DNA of 64,000 bases from assembly GCF_020618415.1 (NCBI RefSeq), contig NZ_CP085345.1:806001-870000 (forward strand), given 5' to 3'. This DNA comes from Cupriavidus sp. MP-37 (GTDB taxonomy: Bacteria; Pseudomonadota; Gammaproteobacteria; Burkholderiales; Burkholderiaceae). Within the stretch, counting starts at the first letter, position 1. Each line of letters begins with the position of its first letter. Of this stretch, positions 37,015-47,307 are shown in pieces. Under the pieces are notes generated by a model. The model made no database searches and was not told where the DNA came from. It worked only from the letters and a program-made list of their open reading frames with translations. The translations under genes and the position numbers were made by a program.

Positions 37015-37515
37015 ATGAAGCCAAGCCGATCCTGGATCCCGCTGCTGGCGCTGTGCGCGCTGCTGCTGGGCGTGCTGGCGCCGCCGGCCGCCATCCCGGC
37101 ACGCGCGCAGGGCGTGGTCGACGCGATGCGCGGGCCCACGCCCATCGCCGATGAAACCAAGGCGCCGCTGCTCTACCCCACCGAAAACAAGGACATCCGC
37201 CGCAACCGCAACTACACCATGCAGCCGCCGACGATCCCGCACAAGATCGACGGCTACCAGGTCGACAAGGACTTCAACCGCTGCATGTTCTGCCACGCCC
37301 GCACCCGCACCGAGGAAACCCAGGCGATCCCGGTCAGCATCACCCACTACATGGACCGCCACAACAACGTGCTGGCCGAGGTCTCGCCGCGCCGCTACTT
37401 CTGCACCCAGTGCCACGTGCCGCAGGCCGACGCCAAACCGCTGGTGGGCAACACCTTCGTCGATGTCGAGCAGCTGCTCAAGCGCAAGCCCGGCGCCAAG
37501 GGCTCGTCCAACTAG
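37015..37515 (+). CDS. napB: NapB, diheme c-type cytochrome subunit of nitrate reductase
   Basis: Periplasmic electron-transfer subunit of 166 residues. The signal peptide ends near ARAQG; the two heme motifs are CMFCH (90-94) and CTQCH (130-134), with the conserved surroundings IPHKIDGYQVDKDFNRC and RRYFCTQCHVPQ. It forms the NapAB complex and receives electrons from NapC. It lies 25 bp after napA with GAGGGAGACGCC before the start. Its hemes need the ccm genes encoded in the same operon. Confidence 0.95.
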   Translation: MKPSRSWIPLLALCALLLGVLAPPAAIPARAQGVVDAMRGPTPIADETKAPLLYPTENKDIRRNRNYTMQPPTIPHKIDGYQVDKDFNRCMFCHARTRTEETQAIPVSITHYMDRHNNVLAEVSPRRYFCTQCHVPQADAKPLVGNTFVDVEQLLKRKPGAKGSSN

Positions 37516-37527
37516 CGGGTGCGCGCC

Positions 37528-38115
37528 ATGCTCGACCTGATCAAGCGTTACTGGCGGACCATCAACCGGCCCAGCGCGTACTTCAGCCTGGGCTTCCTGA
37601 CGCTGGGCGGCTTTATCGCGGGGGTGGTGTTCTGGGGCGCGTTCAACACCGCGCTGGAGCTGACCAACACCGAGCAGTTCTGCACCGGCTGCCACGAGAT
37701 GCGCGACAACGTCTACCAGGAGCTGCAGGGCACCATCCATTTCACCAACCGCAGCGGTGTGCGCGCCAAGTGTTCGGACTGCCATGTGCCGCACAACTGG
37801 ACCAACAAGATGGCGCGCAAGATGCAGGCGTCCAAGGAGGTCTGGGCCAAGATCTTCGGCACCGTCGACACCCGCGAGAAATTCCAGGCGCACCGGCTCA
37901 CGCTGGCCCAGCACGAGTGGGCGCGCTTCAAGGCCAACGATTCGCTGGAATGCCGCAACTGCCACGACTACCAGTCGATGGACTTCACCCGGCAGAGCCC
38001 GCGCGCGCAGGCGATGCACTCGACCTACCTGGCCAACAAGGAGAAAACCTGCATCGACTGCCACAAGGGCATCGCCCACCATCTTCCCGACATGTCCAAG
38101 GCCGAGGTGAAATGA
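37528..38115 (+). CDS. napC: NapC, membrane-anchored tetraheme quinol dehydrogenase
   Basis: NapC/NirT-family cytochrome of 195 residues that oxidises membrane quinol and feeds NapAB. One N-terminal transmembrane anchor ([19 protein letters not shown]) is followed by four heme motifs, CTGCH, CSDCH, CRNCH and CIDCH. The ATG at 37528 begins MLDLIKRYW; a GTG 9 bp earlier is an alternative. The stop overlaps the ccmA start (ATGA), directly joining the nap and ccm genes. Confidence 0.95.
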   Translation: MLDLIKRYWRTINRPSAYFSLGFLTLGGFIAGVVFWGAFNTALELTNTEQFCTGCHEMRDNVYQELQGTIHFTNRSGVRAKCSDCHVPHNWTNKMARKMQASKEVWAKIFGTVDTREKFQAHRLTLAQHEWARFKANDSLECRNCHDYQSMDFTRQSPRAQAMHSTYLANKEKTCIDCHKGIAHHLPDMSKAEVK

Positions 38116-38765
38116 CGCCCGACGCCGCGCCCTCGCCCGTGCTCAGCGCCAGCGGCCTGGCGGTGTCGCGTGCCGGCCGCACGGTTTTGCAGGGCATCGA
38201 CCTCGGCCTGGCGCCGGGAGGCCTGCTGCAGGTGCTGGGCGCCAACGGCAGCGGCAAGACCACGCTGTTGCGCGTGCTGTGCGGCCTGGCCAGCGCCGAT
38301 GCCGGCACGCTGCAATGGCACGGCCGTCCGCTGCGCGCTGGCGACCCCGAGTTCCAGCAGGCGCTGGCCTACCTCGGCCACGCCAACGGCATCGACATCG
38401 ACCTGACCCCGGCCGAGAACCTGCGCTTTGCCGCCCGCCTTGCCGGCCGCCATGCCGATGCCGGCCGGCGCGCCGCCAGCGTCGCGCGCGCGCTCGCCGC
38501 GCAAGGGCTGGAGCGCGTCGCGCAGGTGCCGGTGCGCACGCTCTCGCAAGGCCAGCGGCGGCGCGTCGCGCTGGCGCGGCTGGCGCTGGCGCCGCGCATC
38601 CTGTGGCTGCTGGACGAACCGGTCACCGCGCTGGATGCCGACGCTTGCGCGCGCTTCCAGCGCCAGCTCGACGCGCACCTGGCCGCGGGCGGCATGGCGG
38701 TGATCGCCACGCACCAGCTGCTGCCCGGCGGCGGCGCGGTGCTGCGCCTGGGCGGAGCTGCATGA
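38112..38765 (+). CDS. ccmA: CcmA, ATP-binding subunit of the cytochrome c maturation ABC complex
   Basis: ABC ATPase of 217 residues with Walker [10 protein letters not shown], signature [14 protein letters not shown] and Walker [13 protein letters not shown]. With CcmB, CcmC and CcmD it forms the CcmABCD complex, whose ATP hydrolysis releases heme-loaded CcmE. The start overlaps napC and the stop overlaps ccmB, both by 4 bp. Confidence 0.95.
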   Translation: MTPDAAPSPVLSASGLAVSRAGRTVLQGIDLGLAPGGLLQVLGANGSGKTTLLRVLCGLASADAGTLQWHGRPLRAGDPEFQQALAYLGHANGIDIDLTPAENLRFAARLAGRHADAGRRAASVARALAAQGLERVAQVPVRTLSQGQRRRVALARLALAPRILWLLDEPVTALDADACARFQRQLDAHLAAGGMAVIATHQLLPGGGAVLRLGGAA

Positions 38766-39448
38766 TGGGCATGCCGGGCACGCTCGCCGCCATCGTCGCG
38801 CACGATGTCTCGCTGTCGTGGCGGCGGCGCGGCAGCCTGCCTGGCGGCGTGGTGTTCTTTGTCATGGCCGCGAGCCTGTTCCCGCTGGCGATCGGGCCGG
38901 AGCCGCAGCAGCTGCGCGCGCTGGCGCCAGGCATCCTGTGGGTGACGGCACTGCTGGCCTCGATGCTGTCGCTGTCGCGGCTGTTTGCGCAGGAGCATGC
39001 CGACGGCAGCCTGGACCAGCTACTGCTGTCGCCGCATCCGCTGGCATTGCTGGTGCTGGCCAAGATCGCCGCGCACTGGCTCACCAGCGGGCTGCCGCTG
39101 CTGGTGCTGACGCCGCTGCTGGCGCAGCAATACGGCTTGCCGTCCGGCGCCGCGCTGCTGCTGGCGGCATCGCTGCTGGTCGGCACGCCGGCGCTGAGCC
39201 TGATCGGCGCGGTGGGCGCGGCGCTGACGCTGGGCTTGCGCGGCGGCGCAGTGCTGCTGTGCATCCTGGTGCTGCCGCTGTGCGTGCCGGTGCTGGTGTT
39301 CGGCGCCGGCGCCGCGGCCGCCGCCGATGCCGGGCTGGACGCGACGGCGCAGTTCTCGCTGCTGGGCGCATGCCTGGCGCTGTCGCTGTTCCTGTGCCCG
39401 CTGGCCGCCGCCGCCGGGCTGCGCATTGCCATGGAGACCCCGGCATGA
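38762..39448 (+). CDS. ccmB: CcmB, membrane subunit of the heme-handling ABC complex
   Basis: Inner-membrane protein of 228 residues with about six hydrophobic segments and the CcmB-typical region LSLSRLFAQEHADGSLDQLLLSP in the first third. It partners CcmA. It overlaps ccmA and ccmC by 4 bp each. Confidence 0.94.
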   Translation: MMGMPGTLAAIVAHDVSLSWRRRGSLPGGVVFFVMAASLFPLAIGPEPQQLRALAPGILWVTALLASMLSLSRLFAQEHADGSLDQLLLSPHPLALLVLAKIAAHWLTSGLPLLVLTPLLAQQYGLPSGAALLLAASLLVGTPALSLIGAVGAALTLGLRGGAVLLCILVLPLCVPVLVFGAGAAAAADAGLDATAQFSLLGACLALSLFLCPLAAAAGLRIAMETPA

Positions 39449-40236
39449 GCCAGCCGCTGCCCTCGCTGCCACACCGCATGTCGTCACCCGCCCGCGCCCG
39501 CCGCCACTGGCTGGCCTACGCCGCGCCGGTGCGCTTCTATCCGCTGGCCGGGCGCATGGCCCCTTGGTTCTTCGCCGCGGCGGCACTGTTCGCGATAGCG
39601 GGCTTGTGGACCGGATTCGCCGTGGCGCCCGTCGACGCGCAGCAGGGCGAGGTCTACCGCATCATCTTCATCCATGTGCCGGCGGCATGGATGTCGATGT
39701 TCATCTACCTGGTCATGGCCGGCTATTGCGCGCTGGCGCTGGTGCTGCGCACGCGGCTGTCGTCGATGATGGCGTCGGCGCTGGCGCCGACCGGCGCGCT
39801 CTTCACCGCGCTGGCGCTGTGGACCGGCGCGCTGTGGGGCCAGCCCACCTGGGGCACGTGGTGGGTGTGGGACGCGCGGCTCACCTCCGAGCTGATCCTG
39901 CTGTTCCTGTACCTGGGCTTTATCGCGCTGGAAGCCGCCATCGACGAGCCGCGCCGCGCCGAGCGCGCCTGCGCGGTGCTGGCGCTGGTGGGGGTGGTCA
40001 ACATCCCGGTGATCTACTTCTCGGTGCAGTGGTGGAACACGCTGCACCAGGGCGCCTCGGTCAGCCTGACCGCGGCGCCGTCGATGGCCGCCACCATGCT
40101 GGCCGGCATGCTGCTGATGACGCTGGCCTGCTGGATGTACACGGTGGCGGTGGCGCTGGTGCGCGTGCGCTGCATCCTGCGCGAACGCGGCGAGGCGCCG
40201 CACGGCCCCGCCATGGTTCCGGGAGAGACTTCATGA
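39445..40236 (+). CDS. ccmC: CcmC, heme delivery membrane protein
   Basis: Membrane protein of 263 residues with six predicted transmembrane segments. The tryptophan-rich heme-handling motif [17 protein letters not shown] is present, with conserved histidines in [13 protein letters not shown] and near [11 protein letters not shown]. CcmC presents heme in the periplasm to CcmE. The extended N terminus (about 12 residues before a second Met) is slightly longer than usual. ATGA overlaps on both sides. Confidence 0.95.
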   Translation: MSQPLPSLPHRMSSPARARRHWLAYAAPVRFYPLAGRMAPWFFAAAALFAIAGLWTGFAVAPVDAQQGEVYRIIFIHVPAAWMSMFIYLVMAGYCALALVLRTRLSSMMASALAPTGALFTALALWTGALWGQPTWGTWWVWDARLTSELILLFLYLGFIALEAAIDEPRRAERACAVLALVGVVNIPVIYFSVQWWNTLHQGASVSLTAAPSMAATMLAGMLLMTLACWMYTVAVALVRVRCILRERGEAPHGPAMVPGETS

Positions 40237-40376
40237 CGCTGTCCACGCTGCTGCCCTATGGGCACCACGGCATCTTCATCGCCGGCGCCTTCGGCGTGAG
40301 CGCGCTGCTGCTGGCGCTGGAGCTGGTGCTGCTGGCCCGCCGCTGCCGTGCCACAGGCCAGGAAGCTGGCCGATGA
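40233..40376 (+). CDS. ccmD: CcmD, small membrane subunit of the CcmABCD complex
   Basis: A 47-residue protein with one transmembrane helix ([22 protein letters not shown]) followed by a basic tail ([12 protein letters not shown]), the standard CcmD layout. It helps release holo-CcmE. It overlaps ccmC and ccmE by 4 bp. Confidence 0.88.
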   Translation: MTLSTLLPYGHHGIFIAGAFGVSALLLALELVLLARRCRATGQEAGR

Positions 40377-40846
40377 CACCACGCCAGCGCCGCTTGGGGC
40401 TGCTGGCCGCGGCGCTGGCCTGCTGCGGCATCGCGGCGGCGCTGGTGCTCAATGCCTTCCGCGCCAACCTGGTGTTCTTCTTCAGCCCCAGCCAGGTCGC
40501 CGCGCACGAGGCGCCGGTGGCGCGCAGCTTCCGGCTGGGCGGGCTGGTCGCGCCCGGCTCGATCCGGCGCGAGGGCGACGGCATGACGGTGCGCTTCGTC
40601 GTGACCGACACCGCGCGCCAGGTGCCGGTGCAGTATCGCGGCCTGCTGCCCGACCTGTTCCGCGAAGGCAAGGGCGTGGTCGCGCGCGGCCAGCTGCGCG
40701 CGGACGGCACCTTCATTGCCAGCGAGGTGCTGGCCAAGCACGACGAGAACTACATGCCGCCCGAAGCCGCCGCCGCGCTGAAGCAGGCCGGCCAGCCAAA
40801 GCCGCGCGTGGCCGCCACCATGGCGGCGCAGGAGGCGCGCCGGTGA
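40373..40846 (+). CDS. ccmE: CcmE, periplasmic heme chaperone
   Basis: Membrane-anchored heme chaperone of 157 residues. After an N-terminal transmembrane helix, the OB-fold domain includes [13 protein letters not shown] and the covalent heme site [12 protein letters not shown], with His123 and Tyr127 matching the E. coli H130/Y134 pair. CcmE carries heme to CcmF. The stop forms a GTGA overlap with ccmF. Confidence 0.96.
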   Translation: MTPRQRRLGLLAAALACCGIAAALVLNAFRANLVFFFSPSQVAAHEAPVARSFRLGGLVAPGSIRREGDGMTVRFVVTDTARQVPVQYRGLLPDLFREGKGVVARGQLRADGTFIASEVLAKHDENYMPPEAAAALKQAGQPKPRVAATMAAQEARR

Positions 40847-42873
40847 TCGCCGAGCTGGGCCACTTCACGCTGATCGTCGCACTGCTGGTGGCGCTGGTGC
40901 AGGCGGTGGTGCCGCTGGCCGGGGCGGCGCGCGGCCAGCTGGCGTGGATGGCGCTGGCGCGCCCCGCCGCGCGCGTGCAATGCCTGCTGGTGGCACTGTC
41001 GTTCGCCGCGCTGACGTGGTCCTTCGTCAGCAATGACTTCAGCGTGCGCTACGTCGCCGCCAACGCCAACAGCGCGCTGCCGCTGGCCTACCGCATCGCC
41101 GCGGTGTGGGGCGGGCATGAAGGCTCGATGCTGCTGTGGACGCTGATGCTGGCGCTGTGGTCGCTGGCGGTATCGGTGTTCAGCCGGCAGCTGCCGCTGG
41201 CCGCGGTGGCCCGCGTGCTGGCGGTGATGGGTGCGATCAGCGCCGGCTTCCTGGCATTCCTGCTGTTTGCCTCCAACCCCTTCGTGCGGCTGCTGCCGCC
41301 GGCGATGGAAGGCCGTGACCTCAACCCGCTGCTGCAGGATCCCGGCATGGTGTTCCACCCGCCGCTGCTGTACATGGGCTACGTCGGCTTCTCGGTGACC
41401 TTTGCCTTTGCCGTGGCGGCGCTGCTGGCCGGGCGCGTCGATGCGGCCTGGGCGCGCTGGTCGCGGCCGTGGACCACGGTGGCGTGGTCCTTCCTGACCC
41501 TGGGCATCATGCTGGGCAGCGCCTGGGCCTACTACGAGCTGGGCTGGGGCGGCTGGTGGTTCTGGGACCCGGTCGAGAACGCCTCGTTCATGCCCTGGCT
41601 GGCCGGCACCGCGCTGATGCATTCGCTGGCGGTGACCGAGAAGCGCGGCGCGTTGCGCGCGTGGACCGTGCTGCTGGCGATCTTCACGTTCTCGCTGAGC
41701 CTGCTCGGCACCTTCCTGGTCCGCTCCGGCGTGCTGACCTCGGTCCACGCCTTCGCGGTGGACCCGAAGCGCGGCATCTTCATCCTGGCGCTGCTGGGGC
41801 TGGTGACCGGGCTGGCGCTGGCACTGTATGCCTGGCGCGCGCCGGCGCTGGCGCGCCGCGTGGCGTTTGCGGCGGTGTCGCGCGAGTCGATGCTGCTGGC
41901 CAACAACGTGCTGCTGGCGGTGGCCGCCGCCACGGTGCTGCTGGGCACGCTCTACCCGCTGCTGGTCGACGTGCTCGGACTCGGCAAGATCTCGGTCGGC
42001 CCCGCCTATTTCGAGCAGGTGTTCGTGCCCTTGATGGCGCCCGCGGTGCTGCTGATGGGCGCCGCGCCGCTGGCACGCTGGCGCCACGGCGACCTGCCCG
42101 GCATGGCGCGCCGGCTGCGCTGGGCCGCGGTGGCTAGCACGGCCGTCGGCGCGGGATTGCTGCTGGCGTTGCGCAATGCCTCGGCGCTGAGCGGGCTGGG
42201 GCTGCTGCTGGCGGCCTGGTGCGTGCTGAGCGCGGTGGCCAGCGTCGCGGCGCGGCTGCACCACCAGCACGGCCGCCGGCTGGCGGCGCTGCGCCAGTTC
42301 ACGCCCGGCTACTGGGGCATGCTGCTCGCGCACGCCGGCGTGGGCGTCTTCATCGCCGGCGTGACGCTGGTGTCCGGCCAGGAGAGCCTGCGCGAGCTGC
42401 CGATGCGCGCCGGCGACACGGTCAGCGTGGGCGGCTATGACTTCCGCTTTGCCGGCGTGACCCAGGCCGGCGGCCCCAACTACGACGCGCTGCGCGGCAC
42501 CCTGGTGGCCTCGCGCGCGGGCCAGCGGGTGGCGGTGCTCCACCCCGAGCGCCGCATCTACCGCAGCCAGGACATGCCTACCACCGAAGCGGCCATCGAC
42601 AGCGGCGTGACGCGCGATCTCTACGTGGCGCTGGGCGAGCATGTCGGCAACGACGCCGACGGCAGCGCCTGGGCCGTGCGCATCCACGTCAAGCCCTTTG
42701 TCGACTGGATTTGGGCCGGCTGCGTGCTGATGGCGCTGGGCGGCCTGCTGGCGGTGTGCGACAAGCGCTACCGGCTGCGCCGCCGCGCCACCGACGCGGT
42801 CAACGCGCCGGCCGCAGCCGATGCACCGGCGATCCCGGCACTGACCTCGGTCCGCGAGGAGACGCCCGCATGA
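40843..42873 (+). CDS. ccmF: CcmF, heme lyase membrane subunit
   Basis: Large membrane protein of 676 residues with about 15 hydrophobic segments. Motifs: [12 protein letters not shown] and the heme-handling [19 protein letters not shown], plus a large periplasmic loop before the last helix. With CcmH it attaches heme to the CXXCH cysteines of apocytochromes such as NapB and NapC. The GTG start at 40843 overlaps the ccmE stop. Confidence 0.95.
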   Translation: MIAELGHFTLIVALLVALVQAVVPLAGAARGQLAWMALARPAARVQCLLVALSFAALTWSFVSNDFSVRYVAANANSALPLAYRIAAVWGGHEGSMLLWTLMLALWSLAVSVFSRQLPLAAVARVLAVMGAISAGFLAFLLFASNPFVRLLPPAMEGRDLNPLLQDPGMVFHPPLLYMGYVGFSVTFAFAVAALLAGRVDAAWARWSRPWTTVAWSFLTLGIMLGSAWAYYELGWGGWWFWDPVENASFMPWLAGTALMHSLAVTEKRGALRAWTVLLAIFTFSLSLLGTFLVRSGVLTSVHAFAVDPKRGIFILALLGLVTGLALALYAWRAPALARRVAFAAVSRESMLLANNVLLAVAAATVLLGTLYPLLVDVLGLGKISVGPAYFEQVFVPLMAPAVLLMGAAPLARWRHGDLPGMARRLRWAAVASTAVGAGLLLALRNASALSGLGLLLAAWCVLSAVASVAARLHHQHGRRLAALRQFTPGYWGMLLAHAGVGVFIAGVTLVSGQESLRELPMRAGDTVSVGGYDFRFAGVTQAGGPNYDALRGTLVASRAGQRVAVLHPERRIYRSQDMPTTEAAIDSGVTRDLYVALGEHVGNDADGSAWAVRIHVKPFVDWIWAGCVLMALGGLLAVCDKRYRLRRRATDAVNAPAAADAPAIPALTSVREETPA

Positions 42874-43412
42874 CGCGCTTCCTGGTGCCGCTGGCCGCCT
42901 TCCTCGCCCTCGCCGTGGCGCTGGCCGCGGGCCTGCGCCACGATCCGCGCGAGCTGCCGTCGCCGCTGGTGGGCAAGAGCGCGCCGGCGTTCCGCCTGCC
43001 GCTGCTGGCCCCCGAAGGCCGCACGCTGGCCAGCACCGACCTGCGCGGCAAGGTCTGGCTGCTCAACGTGTGGGCCTCGTGGTGCGCGGCCTGCCGCACC
43101 GAGCACCCTGTGCTGGTGGACTTTGCCGCGCGCGCGCCGGTGCCGCTGTACGGCCTCAACTACAAGGACGAAGCCGGTGCCGCGCGTGACTGGCTGCGGC
43201 GCCTCGGCGACCCCTATGCCGCGTCGCTGGTCGACGCCGACGGCCGGGTCGGCATCGACTACGGCGTCTATGGCGTGCCCGAGACCTTCGTCATCGATCA
43301 GAACGGGGTGGTGCGCTACCGCCAGGTCGGCCCGGTCACGCGCGAGGTGCTGGAACGCAAGCTGATCCCGCTGATCGAGCAGCTGCAGCGGCAGGGAGAT
43401 GGCCATGCATAG
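42870..43412 (+). CDS. ccmG: CcmG (DsbE), periplasmic thioredoxin-like reductase
   Basis: Membrane-anchored thioredoxin-fold protein of 180 residues with redox motif WCAAC (C72, C75) in NVWASWCAACRTEHP and the cis-Pro loop GVYGVPETFVID. It reduces the apocytochrome heme-binding cysteines or CcmH. The active site CAAC differs from the CPTC/CEPC seen in many relatives. It overlaps ccmF and ccmH. Confidence 0.93.
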   Translation: MTRFLVPLAAFLALAVALAAGLRHDPRELPSPLVGKSAPAFRLPLLAPEGRTLASTDLRGKVWLLNVWASWCAACRTEHPVLVDFAARAPVPLYGLNYKDEAGAARDWLRRLGDPYAASLVDADGRVGIDYGVYGVPETFVIDQNGVVRYRQVGPVTREVLERKLIPLIEQLQRQGDGHA

Positions 43413-43878
43413 CCGCGCCCTCGCCGCGCGGCTTGCGGCGGCGCTGAGCGGCGTGGCGCTGCACGCCGCGGCGTTGAGCGAAGCCGAGCTCGACGCACGC
43501 GTGCATGCGCTGTCCGGCGAGCTGCGCTGCCTGGTCTGCCAGAACCAGACCCTGGCCGACTCCAACGCCGAGCTGGCGGTGGACCTGCGCCGCCAGATCC
43601 GCGCGCAACTGCGCGACGGCGCCAGCGACGCGGCGGTCAAGGACTACCTGGTGCAGCGCTACGGCGACTTCGTGCTGTACCAGCCGCCGCTGCGGCCGCT
43701 GACGTGGCTGCTGTGGTTCGGGCCGCTGTTGCTGCTGGCCGCCGCGGTATTCGCCATCGTGCGCGCGCGCGCCCGCGCCGCCGCCGGCCCGCCGGCCGAC
43801 CCGCCCCTGGACGCCGCCGCACAGCGCCAGCTTGCGGATTTGCTGGATGCGTCGACCACGGAGCGCCGCCCGCCATGA
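43405..43878 (+). CDS. ccmH: CcmH, thiol oxidoreductase subunit of heme ligation
   Basis: Protein of 157 residues with a signal peptide, the redox motif LRCLVCQNQ (C42, C45) and a C-terminal transmembrane helix (LTWLLWFGPLLLLAAAVFAIV). It corresponds to the N-terminal half of E. coli CcmH (CcmL type). The ATG at 43405 is correctly spaced from GGGAG; the ATG at 43399 would overlap that ribosome binding site. Confidence 0.93.
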   Translation: MHSRALAARLAAALSGVALHAAALSEAELDARVHALSGELRCLVCQNQTLADSNAELAVDLRRQIRAQLRDGASDAAVKDYLVQRYGDFVLYQPPLRPLTWLLWFGPLLLLAAAVFAIVRARARAAAGPPADPPLDAAAQRQLADLLDASTTERRPP

Positions 43879-45092
43879 CTACCTTCTGGCTGCTGGCCGC
43901 CGCGCTGATCGCCGCCGCCACGGCGTGCCTGCTGTGGCCGCTGCTGCGGCGCCCTGCGCCGGGCGCCGCCGCCACGCCCGAACGCGCGCAGCTGGTGGAG
44001 CTCTACCATGACCAGCTGCGCGAGCTGGAGCGCGACCTGCACGCCGGCACCCTGAGCGCGGCGCGCCATGCCGAAGCCCGCGATGAACTCGGCCGCCGGC
44101 TGCTGGAAGAGGCCGCCGGCACCAACACCGTTCCGGCCGGGGCGGGCCCCTCGCCGCTGCTTGCCGCGCTGCTGCTGGCCGCGCTGCCCAGCGCCGCCAT
44201 CCTGCTCTACCTGCATCTGGGCAATCCGGTGGCGCTGTGGCGCGCCGACGACCTGCCCGCGGCCAGTGGCAGCGAGCACCAGCTCAGCGGCGCACAGGTC
44301 GAGGGCATGGTGAACCAGCTCGCGCAGCGGCTGCGCGAGGCGCCCGGCGACGCGCAGGGCTGGGCCATGCTGGCACGCTCGTACAGCGTGCTGGAGCGCC
44401 ATGCCGACGCCGCGGCCGCCTACGCGCGCGCGGTCGAACTGGCGCCGGACGTGGCCGCGCTGCGCTCCGACTACGCCGATGTGCTGGCCACGCTGAATGG
44501 CGGCGCGCTGGACGGCGCGCCGATGGCGCAAGTGCGTCAGGCGCTGGCGCTCGATCCCGACGATCCCAAGGGCCTGGCACTTGCCGCCAGCGCGGCGACG
44601 GAGCGCGGCGACAAGCAGGCGGCGATCGGCTACTGGGAACACCTGTACCGGCTGCTGCCCGCGGATTCCCAAACCGCGGCGCGCATCGCGGCCAACCTGG
44701 CGGCCGCGCGCAGCCCGGACGGCGCGGCGCACGCCGCGAAGGTGACCGGCATGGTCACGCTCAGCGAAAAGGCCGGGCGCACGCCGCAACCCGGCGACAC
44801 GCTCTTTGTCTACGCGCTGCCCAACGACGGCTCGCGCATGCCGCTGGCGGTGCTGCGCCGGCAGGCGCGCGATCTGCCACTGTCATTCACGCTGGACGAT
44901 GCGCTGGCGCTGCGGCCCGGGCACCGGCTGTCGGGGCATCGGCAGGTCATGCTGGAAGCGCGGATTTCGGGCAGCGGCAGCGCCTTGCCGAAGGCCGGCG
45001 ACCTGGTCGGGCGCACGGGCCCGGTGGCAGTCGGCACCGAGGGCATCCGCATCGCCATCGACGGCAAGGTCGAAGCCACCCCGGCCCCGTAG
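43875..45092 (+). CDS. ccmI: CcmI, apocytochrome chaperone with TPR domain
   Basis: Protein of 405 residues. Two N-terminal transmembrane helices flank a cytoplasmic coiled-coil loop (ERAQLVELYHDQLRELERDL). TPR-like repeats follow (AQGWAMLARSYSVLERHADAAAAYARAVELAP), then a beta-rich C-terminal domain. It binds the C-terminal helix of apocytochromes and delivers them to CcmFH. It ends the nap-ccm operon, 4 bp from the convergent tdh stop, leaving no room for a normal terminator. Confidence 0.9.
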   Translation: MTTFWLLAAALIAAATACLLWPLLRRPAPGAAATPERAQLVELYHDQLRELERDLHAGTLSAARHAEARDELGRRLLEEAAGTNTVPAGAGPSPLLAALLLAALPSAAILLYLHLGNPVALWRADDLPAASGSEHQLSGAQVEGMVNQLAQRLREAPGDAQGWAMLARSYSVLERHADAAAAYARAVELAPDVAALRSDYADVLATLNGGALDGAPMAQVRQALALDPDDPKGLALAASAATERGDKQAAIGYWEHLYRLLPADSQTAARIAANLAAARSPDGAAHAAKVTGMVTLSEKAGRTPQPGDTLFVYALPNDGSRMPLAVLRRQARDLPLSFTLDDALALRPGHRLSGHRQVMLEARISGSGSALPKAGDLVGRTGPVAVGTEGIRIAIDGKVEATPAP

Positions 45093-45096
45093 CGGC

Positions 45097-46053
45097 TCAC
45101 GCGGGCAGCGTCGCCCTCAGGTTGGCCAGCATGTCCGCCACCATCTCCGGCAAGCCGTATTGCGCCCGCCAGCCCCAGTCAGCACGCGCGACCGCGTCGT
45201 CGATCGAATCCGGCCAGCCGTGCGCGATCGCCTGGCGATAGTCCGGTTCGTAGCGGATCTGGAAGCCCGGCACCTGCTCGCGGATGGCCGCGGCGATCTG
45301 CGCCGGGGTGAAGCTCATGCCGGCGATGTTGTAGCTGCCGCGCTCGCTCAGCTGCGCCGCCGGCGCTTCCATCAGTTCGATGGTGGCGCGAATGGCATCG
45401 GGCATATACATCATCGGCAGGGCTTCGTCCTCGCGCAGAAAGCAGGTGTAAGGCTCGCCCTTCACCGCCGCATGGAAGATGTCGACGGCATAGTCGGTGG
45501 TGCCGCCGCCGGGCGGGGTCTTGTGCGAGATCAGGCCGGGATAGCGCACGCTGCGCACGTCGACGCCATGGTTGGCGTGATACCAGCGGCACCAGCCCTC
45601 GCCCGCCTGCTTGGAAATGCCGTAGACCGTGGTCGGCTCCATTACGGTCTGCTGGGGCGTGTGCGCGGCCGGCGTGGTCGGGCCGAAGGCGGCGATCGAG
45701 CTGGGCCAGAACACCCGCTCCAGCCCGGTCTGCCGCGCGAGCTCCAGCACGTTGAGCAGGCTGGTCATGTTGAGGTTCCAGGCCCACTGCGGCGCCTTTT
45801 CGCCGGTGGCGGACAGCGCCGCGGCCAGCAGGTAGACCTGGGTGATGCCATGGCGCTCCACCACCGTGGCCAGTTCGCCGCGGTCGGTGGCGTTGAGCAT
45901 TTCGTGGGTCAGCTGCACGTGGCGGCCGGTCGGCACCACGTCGGAGGTGATCACGTTGCTGCGGCCGTAGCGCTCGGCCAGCGCCAGCGCCAGCTCCGAG
46001 CCGATCTGGCCGTTGGCGCCGACGATCAGGATCTTCGGTGTGCCTGCTTCCAT
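45097..46053 (-). CDS. NAD-dependent L-threonine 3-dehydrogenase (epimerase/SDR type)
   Basis: Extended short-chain dehydrogenase of 318 residues. NAD motif GANGQIGSEL, catalytic YxxxK in TVYGISKQAGEGW and PSSIAAFGP before it. Together with the overlapping Kbl gene upstream it identifies the GalE-like threonine dehydrogenase that makes 2-amino-3-ketobutyrate, rather than a sugar epimerase. The start overlaps the kbl stop (TGATG), so the toxic intermediate can be handed on between coupled enzymes. Confidence 0.9.
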   Translation of the reverse strand: MEAGTPKILIVGANGQIGSELALALAERYGRSNVITSDVVPTGRHVQLTHEMLNATDRGELATVVERHGITQVYLLAAALSATGEKAPQWAWNLNMTSLLNVLELARQTGLERVFWPSSIAAFGPTTPAAHTPQQTVMEPTTVYGISKQAGEGWCRWYHANHGVDVRSVRYPGLISHKTPPGGGTTDYAVDIFHAAVKGEPYTCFLREDEALPMMYMPDAIRATIELMEAPAAQLSERGSYNIAGMSFTPAQIAAAIREQVPGFQIRYEPDYRQAIAHGWPDSIDDAVARADWGWRAQYGLPEMVADMLANLRATLPA

Positions 46054-47252
46054 CAGACCAGCCCCAGTTCGCGGCCGGCCTGGCCGAAGGCGTCCAGCGC
46101 CGCCTGCAGCGTGGCCTCGTCATGCAGCGCGCTCATCTGCACGCGGATGCGCGCCTGGCCCTTGGGCACCACCGGGTAGAAAAAGCCCACCACGTACACG
46201 CCCAGCTCCAGCAGCCGCTGCGCCAGCTGCTGCGCCTTGTCGGCGTCGTAGACCATGATCGGGATGATGGGGTGGTCGCCGGCCTTGACGTCGAAGCCGA
46301 GCTGGTCCAGCCCGGCGCGGAAGAACCTGGTGTTGCGCTCGAGCCGGTCGCGCAGCTCGGTGCTGCCTTCGAGGATATCGAGCACCGCGATCGACGCGCC
46401 CACGATCGCCGGCGCCACCGTATTCGAGAACAGGTACGGCCGCGAGCGCTGGCGCAGCAGCGCCACCACTTCCTTGCGCGCGCTGGTGAAGCCGCCCGAC
46501 GCGCCGCCCAGCGCCTTGCCGAGCGTGCCGGTGATGATGTCGATCTTGCCAAACACGCCGCGCGCCTCGTGCGTGCCGCGGCCGCGCTGGCCCATGAAGC
46601 CGGTGGCATGGCATTCGTCGATGCCAAGCAGCGCCCCATACTCGTCGCACAGCGCGCGCATCGCGTCCAGGCGCGCCACGGTGCCGTCCATCGAGAACAC
46701 GCCGTCGGAGAACACCAGCGTGTAGCGCGCGCCGTCCGCGCGGGCCTGTTCCAGCTGCGCGCGCAGGTCGTCCATGTCGTTGTGCTGGTAGCGGTAGCGC
46801 CGCGCCTTGGACAAGCGGATGCCGTCGATGATCGAGGCGTGGTTGAGCGCATCGCTGATGACCGCGTCTTCCGCGCCCAGCAGCGTTTCGAACAGCCCGC
46901 CGTTGGCGTCGAAGGCCGAGCCGTAGAGGATGGTGTCCTCGGTGCCGAGGAAGTTCGACAGCCGCGCCTCGAGCGTCTTGTGCAGGTCCTGGGTGCCGCA
47001 GATAAAGCGCACCGAGCTGAGGCCGAAGCCATGCGTGCGCAGCGCTTCGTGCGCGGCCTCGATCACGCGCGGGTGCGAAGACAGGCCCAGGTAGTTGTTC
47101 GCGCACAGGTTGATGACCTCGCGTCCGTCGCTGGTGCGCACGCGCGCGCCCTGCGGCGTGGCGATCACGCGCTCGTTCTTGTACAGCCCGGCGTCGCGGA
47201 TGGATTGCAGCTCGTCGCGGATGGACGCATAGAACGCCTGGGCATTCGGCAT
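46053..47252 (-). CDS. kbl: Glycine C-acetyltransferase (2-amino-3-ketobutyrate CoA ligase)
   Basis: PLP enzyme of 399 residues that cleaves 2-amino-3-ketobutyrate with CoA to glycine and acetyl-CoA. The PLP lysine lies in [45 protein letters not shown] and [13 protein letters not shown] are typical of Kbl and alpha-oxoamine synthases. It is the first gene of the kbl-tdh operon, so threonine is converted to glycine. It is divergent from an XRE-cupin regulator with a 112-bp gap. Confidence 0.95.
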   Translation of the reverse strand: MPNAQAFYASIRDELQSIRDAGLYKNERVIATPQGARVRTSDGREVINLCANNYLGLSSHPRVIEAAHEALRTHGFGLSSVRFICGTQDLHKTLEARLSNFLGTEDTILYGSAFDANGGLFETLLGAEDAVISDALNHASIIDGIRLSKARRYRYQHNDMDDLRAQLEQARADGARYTLVFSDGVFSMDGTVARLDAMRALCDEYGALLGIDECHATGFMGQRGRGTHEARGVFGKIDIITGTLGKALGGASGGFTSARKEVVALLRQRSRPYLFSNTVAPAIVGASIAVLDILEGSTELRDRLERNTRFFRAGLDQLGFDVKAGDHPIIPIMVYDADKAQQLAQRLLELGVYVVGFFYPVVPKGQARIRVQMSALHDEATLQAALDAFGQAGRELGLV

Positions 47253-47307
47253 GGCTTGGCTCCGTTAGGTTCGGTGTGTGCGGGCGGGTGTGCTACGATC
47301 CGATCGA

